The notes under the pieces: model-generated
Databases searched by the model: none
Told to the model about the DNA's origin: nothing
What the model saw: the letters and a program-made list of their open reading frames with translations, nothing else
NCBI GenBank assembly: GCA_947630465.1
Contig: CANRHT010000044.1
Location: 1 to 12,148 of the forward strand
From: an uncultured Pseudomonadaceae bacterium
GTDB lineage: Bacteria > Pseudomonadota > Gammaproteobacteria > Pseudomonadales > Pseudomonadaceae
Direction: 5' to 3'
DNA length: 12,148 bases
Made by a program: the position numbers and the translations under genes
Shown here: piece after piece, positions 1 through 7,513 of the stretch
Layout of the letters: every line of letters begins with the position of its first letter
Numbering within the stretch: position 1 is the stretch's first letter

Positions 1-1083
1 GGACAGGATCTGGCGGTGAATCGTGGCAAGTACAATTTTGATAAGGTCATTGTTGATTTTTACCGTGACAAACACGTGGCCTTTGAAGCCTTTAAAGTTG
101 GCAGTTTTGATTTTTATATTGAACACCAAGCCAAAAACTGGGCCAATAACTACCGCTTTCCCGATATAGCCAAAGGCCAAGTGATACGTGCAGAAATCCC
201 GCACCAAATCCCGACGCAAACCCAAGCCTTGTTTATCAACACGCGCCGCGCCGCCTTTGCCGATATCCACACGCGTGAAGCTTTAAACGTACTGTTTGAT
301 TTTGAGTGGGCCAATAAAACGCTCTTCAATAATGCGTACCAACGCGCTAGCAGTTATTACCCCAACAGCGACTTTGCCGCTCGCGGCACGCCTAAAGGTG
401 CAGAAGGTTTGTTGCTCGCGCAGTGGCGTAAAGAGCTGCCGTTATCGCTGTTTTTAGAGCCTTTTACCCAAGAGCCCACACAAGGGCGCGGCATTCCACG
501 CGAAACGTTACGAAAAGCCATGGGCTTATTGGCCAAAGCGGGCTGGAAAAGCACCGCTCATGGCTTAAAAAACCGCCAAGGCCAGCCGCTTGAGCTGGAA
601 ATACTGTTGGTTAACCCCAGCCTTGAACGCATTCTGCAGGCCTATATCAATACCCTCAATGAAGTCGGTATTAACGCCCGCATGCGCACTGTTGACCGCG
701 CACAATATAAGCAGCGCTTGGATAACTTTGATTTTGATTTGACGCTCTTGACCCTACCGCAAACCCTCAGCCCTGGACTGGAGCAGTGGCAGTATTTCCA
801 TTCATCTCAAGCCTCAGTTAAAGGCAGCAAAAACTACGCGGGTATTAACAACCCAGTGATTGATGATTTACTTGAGCACTTACTCAAAGCCAGCACCTAT
901 AACGAACAACGCGCCGCCGCGCGCGCACTCGATCGGGCTTTGCTATGGCACTACTACAGCATTCCAAACTGGTATATTAGCCATCACCGTATCGCTTACC
1001 AGAATCGTTTTGAGTTTGTACGCATCCCACCCTACACCTTGGGCTTGCGTGCTTGGTGGTTAAAACCTTCGGAGATCAAATAA
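1..1083 (+). CDS. yejA: YejA-like periplasmic peptide-binding protein, first of two paralogues (5' end outside window)
   Basis: This is the C-terminal 360 residues of a family-5 extracellular solute-binding protein (DppA/OppA/YejA class) that captures peptides or peptide-like compounds in the periplasm for an ABC importer. The frame is open from base 1, and a GTG at 16 is an internal valine codon, not a start. Aligned to the complete paralogue next door, about 237 N-terminal residues, including any signal peptide, are missing. The two proteins are collinear: both have YNFD near the left edge, an FDFEW block, AARG, an ALDR block and a C-terminal WW followed by a KP. The stop TAA overlaps the ATG of the next gene (TAATG), which implies coupling. 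By synteny it corresponds to NppA1 (PA1811) of P. aeruginosa, whose Npp system imports peptidyl-nucleoside antibiotics. The family is secure; the ligand is unknown. Confidence 0.9.
   Translation, partial: GQDLAVNRGKYNFDKVIVDFYRDKHVAFEAFKVGSFDFYIEHQAKNWANNYRFPDIAKGQVIRAEIPHQIPTQTQALFINTRRAAFADIHTREALNVLFDFEWANKTLFNNAYQRASSYYPNSDFAARGTPKGAEGLLLAQWRKELPLSLFLEPFTQEPTQGRGIPRETLRKAMGLLAKAGWKSTAHGLKNRQGQPLELEILLVNPSLERILQAYINTLNEVGINARMRTVDRAQYKQRLDNFDFDLTLLTLPQTLSPGLEQWQYFHSSQASVKGSKNYAGINNPVIDDLLEHLLKASTYNEQRAAARALDRALLWHYYSIPNWYISHHRIAYQNRFEFVRIPPYTLGLRAWWLKPSEIK
1071..1074 (+). promoter_or_regulatory. Ribosome binding site for the second yejA copy
   Basis: GGAG lies 8 nt before the ATG at 1083, inside the end of the upstream gene. 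It decides the start: a GTG at 1053 in the same frame would put ten extra residues in front of an otherwise standard signal peptide. Confidence 0.6.
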
Positions 1084-2900
1084 TGCTGACCGTTTTACGC
1101 CGCAGTTGTTTAGCGCTGTGTGTTCTGCTGTGCAGTGCTGCTGCCTTAGCTGAGCCACAACACGCGATGACGTTGTATGATGAAGCGCCTAAATACCCCA
1201 GCGACTTCACGCATTTTGACTACACCAACCCCGACGCACCCAAAGGTGGCACCCTGCGTTTAGCAGGACTCACTGGTTTTGATAGCCTGAACCCCTTTAT
1301 CCCTAAAGGTAATGCCGCCGATCAGATTGGCTTGCTCTACGACACCCTCACCTACCATTCAGTCGATGAGCCTTTTACTGAATACGGCTTATTAGCTGAG
1401 CGCATTGAAAAAGCCGCCGATAACAGCTTTGTACGTTTCTTTATCAATCCTTTAGCGCGCTTTAATGACGGTGAGCCGGTCACAGCTGAGGATGTGCTCT
1501 TTACCTTTAATACCCTCGTTGAAAAAGGCCACCCGCTCTATCGCCACTATTACGCCGATGTCGCTGAGGTCGTGGTCGAAAACCCATTACAAGTGCGCTT
1601 TGATTTTAAACACAACAACAACCGTGAACTGCCAATGATTCTGGGGCAATTACAGATTTTACCTCAGCACTGGTGGGCCGAACGCGACTTTACCAAAACC
1701 AGTTTAGAAGCACCGCTGGGCAGTGGCCCTTACCGTTTAGTGCGTGTTGATGCAGGCCGCAGCTTAGTTTACGAACGCGTGCACGATTGGTGGGCTAAAG
1801 ATTTGCCGGTGTCGCGCGGCCTGTATAACTTTGACACACTGCATATCGATTATTACCGTGATATGTCGGTGGCACTCGAAGCCTTTAAAGCGGGACAGTT
1901 TGATTTTAACCTTGAGTACTCAGCCAAAGACTGGGCTACAGGTTACAACTCACCGGCGCTGCGTAACGGCAAAATCATTAAAAAAGACATCAAAAACCAC
2001 AATCCAGTGGGCATGCAAGGCTATACCTTCAACCTGCGCCGCGACATGTTTCAAGACGTGCGTGTACGTGAAGCCATCGGCTTGCTGTTTGATTTTGAAT
2101 GGACCAACAAGCAGCTGTTTTACAGCTCTTACATCCGCACCCACAGCTACTTTGAAAACTCAGAACTGGCTGCACGCGGCTTGCCTTCTGCCGCTGAACT
2201 GAAGATTTTAGAACCGCTACGCGGCTCAATCCCAGAAACTGTTTTTACTCAGGCCTACCAAACGCCTGTCAGCGATGGCAGTGGCATTATTCGTGAGCGT
2301 CGTTTACAGGCGTGGCGTCTGCTGCAAGAAGCCGGTTACCGTATTGAAAACGATAAAATGGTGAATGCTCAAGGTGAGCCTTTAGCCTTTGAGTTTATGA
2401 TTGCCCAAGCCAACCTCGAGCGTGTATTGCTGCCGTTTAAGCGTAATTTAGCCGAACTCGGCATTGAGATGACCATTCGCCGTACCGATGTCTCGCAATA
2501 TATTAACCGCATGCGCTCACGCGATTTTGATATGACTTCAAGTATCTGGTCGCAATCCAACTCACCAGGTAACGAGCAGCGTGATTTTTGGCATTCCAGT
2601 AGCGTCGACAACCCCGGCAGCCGTAACTTTATTGGTCTTAAAGATCCAGCTATTGACCAATTGGTCGATGGCTTAATCAATGCACCAAGCCGTGACAGCC
2701 TGATCAATCACGCGCGCGCCTTAGATCGCGTATTATTAGCCGGTCACTATGTGATTCCCAATTACTATATTGATACTTGGCGCATTGCCTACTGGACGCA
2801 TTTAGCTCAGCCCGAGGTTGCGCCTTTGTATGATTACGGCCTGATGACCTGGTGGCGTAAGCCCGATGTTGCACGCCCCACGACTGAAGCGGAACACTAA
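1083..2900 (+). CDS. yejA: YejA-like periplasmic peptide-binding protein, second paralogue (complete)
   Basis: This is a 605-residue family-5 solute-binding protein, close to the roughly 600 residues usual for YejA. The N-terminus is a clear Sec signal peptide: arginines at 6-7, a hydrophobic stretch from about 9 to 22, and a likely signal peptidase I site after Ala23 (ALA before Glu24). No lipobox is evident, so a soluble periplasmic protein is expected. The mature part opens with the family-like PKGGTL and FDSLNPF segments. A GMQG-Y-FNLRR block lies near residues 310-320 and FDFEW follows it. The start overlaps the upstream stop by 1 nt, and yejB begins 2 nt after this stop. By position it matches NppA2 (PA1810). 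It should deliver peptides to YejB/YejE; the actual ligand cannot be read from sequence. Confidence 0.93.
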   Translation: MLTVLRRSCLALCVLLCSAAALAEPQHAMTLYDEAPKYPSDFTHFDYTNPDAPKGGTLRLAGLTGFDSLNPFIPKGNAADQIGLLYDTLTYHSVDEPFTEYGLLAERIEKAADNSFVRFFINPLARFNDGEPVTAEDVLFTFNTLVEKGHPLYRHYYADVAEVVVENPLQVRFDFKHNNNRELPMILGQLQILPQHWWAERDFTKTSLEAPLGSGPYRLVRVDAGRSLVYERVHDWWAKDLPVSRGLYNFDTLHIDYYRDMSVALEAFKAGQFDFNLEYSAKDWATGYNSPALRNGKIIKKDIKNHNPVGMQGYTFNLRRDMFQDVRVREAIGLLFDFEWTNKQLFYSSYIRTHSYFENSELAARGLPSAAELKILEPLRGSIPETVFTQAYQTPVSDGSGIIRERRLQAWRLLQEAGYRIENDKMVNAQGEPLAFEFMIAQANLERVLLPFKRNLAELGIEMTIRRTDVSQYINRMRSRDFDMTSSIWSQSNSPGNEQRDFWHSSSVDNPGSRNFIGLKDPAIDQLVDGLINAPSRDSLINHARALDRVLLAGHYVIPNYYIDTWRIAYWTHLAQPEVAPLYDYGLMTWWRKPDVARPTTEAEH

Positions 2901-2902
2901 GC

Positions 2903-3991
2903 ATGCTGGCGTATATTTTTCGACGATTACTGCTGATTATCCCCACACTGCTGGGTATTTTAGTGGTGAATTTTATTATTATTCAGGCTGCACCCGGTGG
3001 CCCTGTTGAGCAAATGATTGCCAAACTGGAAGGCTTTGATGCGGCAGCCGGCGGTGCGACCGGACGTATTTCCGGCGGTGGCTCAGAAGTATCCAACAAC
3101 TCCTCGGCCAACTACCGCGGCGCACAAGGCTTGGATCCTGAACTGGTGCTGGAAATTGAAAAGATGTACGGCTTTGACAAACCGGCCGTGGAACGCTTTT
3201 GGATTATGCTGAAAAACTATGCGCATTTTGACTTTGGTAACAGCTTCTTTCGTGATGCCAAAGTCACAGATTTAATTATTGAAAAAATGCCAGTGTCCAT
3301 CTCCTTAGGGCTGTGGAGCACGTTGCTGATGTATCTGATTTCAATACCCTTAGGTATCAGTAAAGCGGTGCGCCACGGCAGCTCTTTTGATGTGTGGACC
3401 AGTTCGGCGATTATTTTAGGCTATGCCATTCCCGCGTTCTTATTTGCGATTTTATTAGTGGTGGTGTTTGCTGGTGGCAGTTATTTAAGTTGGTTTCCGC
3501 TACGCGGCCTGACGTCTAATAATTTTGAAGAGTTGAGCTTGCTGGGTAAAATCGGTGATTACTTTTGGCACTTGGCGCTGCCCGTCACCGCTTTAGTGAT
3601 CGGTCACTTTGCTACCCTAACGCTGCTGACAAAAAACAGTTTTCTAGATGAAATCAATAAACAATATGTCACCACGGCGCGCGCCAAAGGCCTGCCGGAA
3701 AATAAAGTGCTGTACGGCCATGTATTCCGTAACGCTATGCTGATTATTATTGCCGGTTTCCCAGCGGCTTTTATTGGCATGTTTTTTACCGGCTCGCTGC
3801 TGATTGAAGTGATTTTCTCGTTAGACGGCTTGGGTTTACTCAGCTTTGAGGCAGCGATTAACCGTGACTACCCGGTGGTCTTTGGTACTTTATTTTTATT
3901 CACTTTATTGGGTTTGTTAGTCAAATTGATTGGCGATATCACTTATACACTGGTCGATCCACGTATCGACTTCAGCAGTCGGGGGAATTGA
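2903..3991 (+). CDS. yejB: Peptide ABC transporter permease YejB
   Basis: This 362-residue inner-membrane permease of the BPD_transp_1/DppB class forms half of the translocation channel. Hydrophobic segments lie near residues 10-29, 132-154, 167-190, 224-245, 279-302 and 325-346, giving six spans. The cytoplasmic EAA coupling loop that docks on the ATPase is at about 255-278 (YVTTARAKG, then HVFRNA). The protein ends in the VDPRIDF typical of such permeases. After the first span is a long periplasmic loop with a Gly/Ser/Asn-rich stretch at about 49-70, an insert I associate with YejB as opposed to DppB. The ATG follows the yejA stop by 2 nt with only a weak Shine-Dalgarno (GCGGA near 2889), so coupling to upstream translation is likely. 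It corresponds to NppB (PA1809). Confidence 0.95.
   Translation: MLAYIFRRLLLIIPTLLGILVVNFIIIQAAPGGPVEQMIAKLEGFDAAAGGATGRISGGGSEVSNNSSANYRGAQGLDPELVLEIEKMYGFDKPAVERFWIMLKNYAHFDFGNSFFRDAKVTDLIIEKMPVSISLGLWSTLLMYLISIPLGISKAVRHGSSFDVWTSSAIILGYAIPAFLFAILLVVVFAGGSYLSWFPLRGLTSNNFEELSLLGKIGDYFWHLALPVTALVIGHFATLTLLTKNSFLDEINKQYVTTARAKGLPENKVLYGHVFRNAMLIIIAGFPAAFIGMFFTGSLLIEVIFSLDGLGLLSFEAAINRDYPVVFGTLFLFTLLGLLVKLIGDITYTLVDPRIDFSSRGN
3981..3986 (+). promoter_or_regulatory. Ribosome binding site for yejE
   Basis: GGGGGA lies 6 nt before the ATG at 3993, within the last codons of yejB. It favours 3993 over an upstream in-frame start at 3930, which would lie wholly inside yejB. Confidence 0.6.
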
Positions 3992-3992
3992 G

Positions 3993-5012
3993 ATGGCGCT
4001 ATCCCCGATCAATCAACGCCGTTTTTCACGCTTTAAAGCGCACAAACGCGGTTGGTATTCGCTGTGGTTGTTTTTGATTTTATTTGTGGTCTCGCTCGGT
4101 GCTGAATTGATTGCAAACGATAAACCGCTGGTGGTGAGCTATGACGGTGCGTGGTATTTCCCCGTACTCAAACGCTACCCAGAAACCACCTTTGGCGGTG
4201 AATTTCCGCTGCAAGCCAACTATAAAAGCCCATATATCCAAGAGCTTGTCGCCGACAAAGACGGCTGGATGCTGTGGCCGATCATTCCGTTTTCGTATTC
4301 CAGCATCAACTATGATCTGCAAGTCCCCGCTCCCGCGCCACCCTCGACACAGAATTGGCTGGGCACCGATGACCAAGGCCGTGATGTGTTGTCACGGGTG
4401 ATTTATGGTTTCCGTATTTCAGTGCTCTTTGCGTTAACCCTGACCTTAGTCAGCTCCATCATTGGCGTGTTTGTTGGCGCACTACAAGGCTTTTACGGCG
4501 GTTGGGTGGACTTGGTGGGACAACGTTTTTTAGAAGTCTGGTCAGGACTGCCGGTGCTCTATCTGCTGATTATTATGGCGAGCTTTATTCAGCCTAATTT
4601 CTGGTGGTTACTGGGGATTATGTTGCTGTTTTCCTGGATGAGTTTGGTGGATTTAGTGCGCGCAGAGTTTTTACGTGGGCGTAACCTTGAATATGTGCGC
4701 GCTGCACGTGCGCTGGGTATGCAAAACAGCACCATTATGTTTCGCCATATTCTGCCCAATGCGATGGTTTCCACCATTACCTTTTTGCCCTTTATTTTAA
4801 CTGGTGCGATCGGTACCTTAACCGCGCTGGATTTCTTGGGCTTTGGTTTACCGCCCGGCTCACCTTCACTGGGTGAATTAGTGGCGCAAGGTAAGTCCAA
4901 CCTACAAGCACCTTGGCTGGGCATCAGTGCCTTTACCGTCTTAGCTTTAATGCTGAGTTTATTAGTATTTATTGGTGAGGCTGCCCGTGATGCATTCGAT
5001 CCAAGAAAATAA
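3993..5012 (+). CDS. yejE: Peptide ABC transporter permease YejE
   Basis: This 339-residue second permease of the importer is of the DppC class. The first span is at about residues 22-41. A periplasmic stretch of nearly 100 residues follows, including the YDGAWYFP and WPIIPFSYSSINYDL segments, which is typical of YejE and longer than in DppC. The hallmark GTDDQGRDV at 124-132 comes just before the core domain. Further hydrophobic segments are near 140-166, 184-199, 203-221, 260-281 and 310-329. The EAA loop is at about 233-257 (EYVRAARALG, then HILPNA). The start is 1 nt after the yejB stop, behind a GGGGGA site. The 3' end overlaps yejF by 23 nt. It corresponds to NppC (PA1808). Confidence 0.95.
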   Translation: MALSPINQRRFSRFKAHKRGWYSLWLFLILFVVSLGAELIANDKPLVVSYDGAWYFPVLKRYPETTFGGEFPLQANYKSPYIQELVADKDGWMLWPIIPFSYSSINYDLQVPAPAPPSTQNWLGTDDQGRDVLSRVIYGFRISVLFALTLTLVSSIIGVFVGALQGFYGGWVDLVGQRFLEVWSGLPVLYLLIIMASFIQPNFWWLLGIMLLFSWMSLVDLVRAEFLRGRNLEYVRAARALGMQNSTIMFRHILPNAMVSTITFLPFILTGAIGTLTALDFLGFGLPPGSPSLGELVAQGKSNLQAPWLGISAFTVLALMLSLLVFIGEAARDAFDPRK

Positions 5013-6618
5013 AACAGCACCCTTGCTGAGTATTGATAATTTATCCGTAGAGTTTATCAGCGGCGATACGGTGCAACGTGCCGTCAACAACATCAGTTTC
5101 ACCATTAACAAAGGTGAAACCTTAGCCTTGGTAGGCGAAAGCGGCTCTGGAAAATCAGTGACCGCTCACTCTATTTTGCGCCTACTGCCCTACCCGCTCG
5201 CACGGCATCCCAGCGGTGCCATCATCTATCAGGGGCAAGATTTACTCAGCGCCACGCCTCATTATTTACGCCAAGTGCGTGGCGATCGTATTGCAATGAT
5301 TTTCCAAGAGCCAATGAGCTCGCTCAATCCTTTGCATACCATTGAAAAACAAATCAATGAAATCCTGATGCTGCATAAGGGCATGAATGCTAAACAAGCC
5401 TCAGTGCGCACACTCGAATTGCTCAGCTTAGTAGAAATCAAAAACCCTGAGCAGCGTATGAGCTCTTACCCGCATGAGCTATCTGGTGGTCAACGTCAGC
5501 GCGTGATGATTGCGATGGCCTTGGCCAATGAGCCGGAGCTGTTGATTGCCGATGAGCCCACCACAGCGCTGGATGTCACTGTACAGCACACCATTTTAGA
5601 GCTGTTGAAAGATTTGCAAGTCCGCTTAGGCATGTCGATCTTATTGATCAGCCATGATTTAAACCTCGTACGCCGCGTAGCGCATCGTGTGTGTGTGATG
5701 CGCAACGGTGAGATTGTTGAGCAAGCCGCTTGTGAGCAGATTTTTACTGCACCTGAGCATCCCTATACGCAAGAATTACTCGGTGCTGAGCCCAGTGGAC
5801 AACCCGTACCGCACAGTCCCAGCGACATTTTGCTGGAGACTCAGGACTTACGTGTGTGGTTTCCCATTAAAAAAGGTCTTTTGCAGCGTACGGTGGATCA
5901 CGTCAAAGCCGTCGATGGCATCAGCTTTAAGCTGCAACGTGGGCAAACACTGGGTGTGGTGGGTGAAAGTGGCTCGGGCAAATCCACGCTCGGTTTGGCT
6001 ATTTTGCGCCTAATTCGCAGCACCGGTGGTATTTTGTACGCCGGCGAAGCCATTCAAGGGCTCTCGCAAAAGCAGGTACGGCCACTGCGCCGTGATATTC
6101 AAGTGGTGTTTCAAGACCCATTTGGTAGCTTGAGCCCAAGAATGAGCGTCTCAGATATCATTGGCGAAGGCTTAGGCATTCACCAGATGGGCGACGCTGC
6201 GCAACAGGAGCAAGCCATTATTGATGTACTCAAGGAAGTTGGGCTTGATCCAGACACACGCCACCGTTATCCACACGAGTTTTCCGGTGGGCAACGCCAG
6301 CGTATTTCCATTGCTCGCGCTTTGGTGCTCAAACCTAAACTGATTATTTTAGACGAACCCACCTCGGCACTGGACCGTACTGTACAGCGCCAAGTGGTCG
6401 AGTTACTGCGCGACTTGCAACTCAAGTACAATTTAACTTACGTCTTTATCAGCCATGACTTGGCCGTGGTAAAAGCGCTCAGTCACCAATTGTTGGTGAT
6501 GCGCCAAGGCAAAGTTGTTGAACAAGGTGCTGCAGCGGATATTTTTACAGCACCACAACATGATTACACACAGCAGTTGTTAGCTGCCGCTTTTATAAAT
6601 AGCCCAGCGCAACTGTAA
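4990..6618 (+). CDS. yejF: Peptide ABC transporter double ATPase YejF
   Basis: This 542-residue ATPase carries two complete nucleotide-binding domains in one chain and powers import through YejB/YejE from the cytoplasmic face. Domain 1 has Walker A GESGSGKS at 49-56, signature LSGGQRQ at about 164-170, Walker B LLIADEP at 184-190 and the switch His at about 222. Domain 2 repeats these at 325-332, 431-437 (FSGGQRQ), 451-457 (LIILDEP) and about 489. Each domain ends with the HPYTQ/HDYTQ-type segment of oligopeptide transporter ATPases. All catalytic motifs are intact in both halves, so both sites should hydrolyse ATP. The ATG at 4990 sits 9 nt after GGTGAGG (4974-4980), inside yejE. The stop TAA is followed at once by an in-frame TAG. 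It corresponds to NppD (PA1807). Confidence 0.95.
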   Translation: MHSIQENKTAPLLSIDNLSVEFISGDTVQRAVNNISFTINKGETLALVGESGSGKSVTAHSILRLLPYPLARHPSGAIIYQGQDLLSATPHYLRQVRGDRIAMIFQEPMSSLNPLHTIEKQINEILMLHKGMNAKQASVRTLELLSLVEIKNPEQRMSSYPHELSGGQRQRVMIAMALANEPELLIADEPTTALDVTVQHTILELLKDLQVRLGMSILLISHDLNLVRRVAHRVCVMRNGEIVEQAACEQIFTAPEHPYTQELLGAEPSGQPVPHSPSDILLETQDLRVWFPIKKGLLQRTVDHVKAVDGISFKLQRGQTLGVVGESGSGKSTLGLAILRLIRSTGGILYAGEAIQGLSQKQVRPLRRDIQVVFQDPFGSLSPRMSVSDIIGEGLGIHQMGDAAQQEQAIIDVLKEVGLDPDTRHRYPHEFSGGQRQRISIARALVLKPKLIILDEPTSALDRTVQRQVVELLRDLQLKYNLTYVFISHDLAVVKALSHQLLVMRQGKVVEQGAAADIFTAPQHDYTQQLLAAAFINSPAQL

Positions 6619-6638
6619 TAGATGACTATTGACTCAAG

Positions 6639-6645
6639 AAGAGGA
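6639..6645 (+). promoter_or_regulatory. Ribosome binding site for fabI
   Basis: AAGAGGA sits 6 nt before the ATG at 6652. It settles the start against the in-frame ATG at 6622, which has no comparable site and would add ten residues absent from known FabI proteins. Confidence 0.75.
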
Positions 6646-6651
6646 AACACC

Positions 6652-7449
6652 ATGGGTTTTATGACCGGTAAACGCGTTTTAATCGTTGGCGTGGCCAGCA
6701 AACTGTCCATCGCTTCAGGTATCGCGGCGGCCATGCACCGTGAAGGCGCAGAATTAGCTTTTACCTACCAAAACGACAAGCTTAAAGGCCGCGTTGAAGG
6801 TTTTGCTGAAGGCTGGGGTTCATCCGCTGACCTGTGCTTCCCATGTGATGTCGCTAACGACGAAGAAATCGAACAGATGTTCGCTGAACTGGCGAAAAAG
6901 TGGGATGGCTTGGATTGTATCGTGCACTCAGTGGGTTTTGCGCCTGGCGATCAACTCGACGGTGACTTTACTGAAGTGACCACCCGTGATGGCTTTAAAA
7001 TTGCCCACGATATCAGTGCTTACAGCTTTATCGCTTTAGCTAAAGCCGGTCGCAGCATGATGCAAGGCCGCAACGGTAGCTTATTAACGCTGTCCTACTT
7101 AGGCGCTGAACGCACCATGCCCAACTACAACGTGATGGGTATGGCTAAAGCCAGCCTAGAAGCGGGCGTGCGCTACCTTGCAGGCAGCCTCGGCGCTGAA
7201 GGCACACGCGTCAACGCGGTATCAGCTGGTCCAATCCGCACCTTAGCTGCATCAGGCATTAAAAGCTTCCGCAAAATGTTAGCTGCCAACGAGAAACAAA
7301 CACCATTACGTCGCAACGTCACTATTGATGAAGTGGGTAATGCCGGTGCTTTCTTGTGCTCTGATTTAGCCTCGGGCATCAGCGGTGAAATCATGTATGT
7401 GGACGGTGGTTTTAACACTACGGCGATGGGTAACTTAGACGAAGAATAA
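6652..7449 (+). CDS. fabI: Enoyl-[acyl-carrier-protein] reductase (NADH) FabI
   Basis: FabI reduces the trans-2-enoyl-ACP double bond with NADH, the last step of each fatty-acid elongation cycle, in the cytoplasm. The protein has 265 residues, as I recall for P. aeruginosa FabI, and begins MGF-TGKR like other FabIs. It has a short-chain dehydrogenase fold with the FabI-type cofactor loop GVASKLSIA at 13-21. The active site shows Tyr149, Tyr159 and Lys166, i.e. the Y-x6-K spacing that marks FabI within the SDR superfamily. Gly95, Met162 and Phe206 correspond to E. coli residues 93, 159 and 203, where changes give triclosan resistance; all three are the sensitive type. It starts 33 nt after yejF on the same strand, so it may share that transcript. 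A TATAAA at 6594-6599 could be a -10 box, but I find no convincing -35. Confidence 0.98.
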   Translation: MGFMTGKRVLIVGVASKLSIASGIAAAMHREGAELAFTYQNDKLKGRVEGFAEGWGSSADLCFPCDVANDEEIEQMFAELAKKWDGLDCIVHSVGFAPGDQLDGDFTEVTTRDGFKIAHDISAYSFIALAKAGRSMMQGRNGSLLTLSYLGAERTMPNYNVMGMAKASLEAGVRYLAGSLGAEGTRVNAVSAGPIRTLAASGIKSFRKMLAANEKQTPLRRNVTIDEVGNAGAFLCSDLASGISGEIMYVDGGFNTTAMGNLDEE

Positions 7450-7464
7450 GTCTTAAGCCCATAC

Positions 7465-7495
7465 AAAAAAACCCGCTGAGTTAGCGGGTTTTTTT
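7465..7495. terminator. Bidirectional intrinsic terminator between fabI and ppiD
   Basis: A perfect stem ACCCGCT/AGCGGGT (7471-7477 with 7483-7489) closes a 5-base loop. It is flanked by seven As on the left (7465-7471) and seven Ts on the right (7489-7495), so either strand reads as a GC stem followed by a U tract. It lies 15 nt after the fabI stop and 18 nt after the ppiD stop on the other strand, so it can end both convergent transcripts. Confidence 0.93.
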
Positions 7496-7513
7496 ATGCT
7501 CAACATTGAGTGT

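Noticed and set aside
2369..2707. A 112-codon open frame on the minus strand opposite the second yejA
   Set aside because: It is the antisense of a conserved coding region, with no domain and no ribosome binding site.
3045..3112. Gly/Ser/Asn-rich coding stretch in yejB, first suspected to be an insertion
   Set aside because: The frame is intact, and a flexible periplasmic loop after the first span is normal for YejB.
4589..5020. A 143-codon open frame on the minus strand opposite yejE
   Set aside because: It lies wholly opposite a strongly conserved permease, resembles no protein family I know, and has no convincing start region.
6622..6651. Upstream in-frame ATG that would lengthen FabI by ten residues
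   Set aside because: It has no Shine-Dalgarno, while the ATG at 6652 has AAGAGGA at ideal spacing and gives the family's conserved MGF start.
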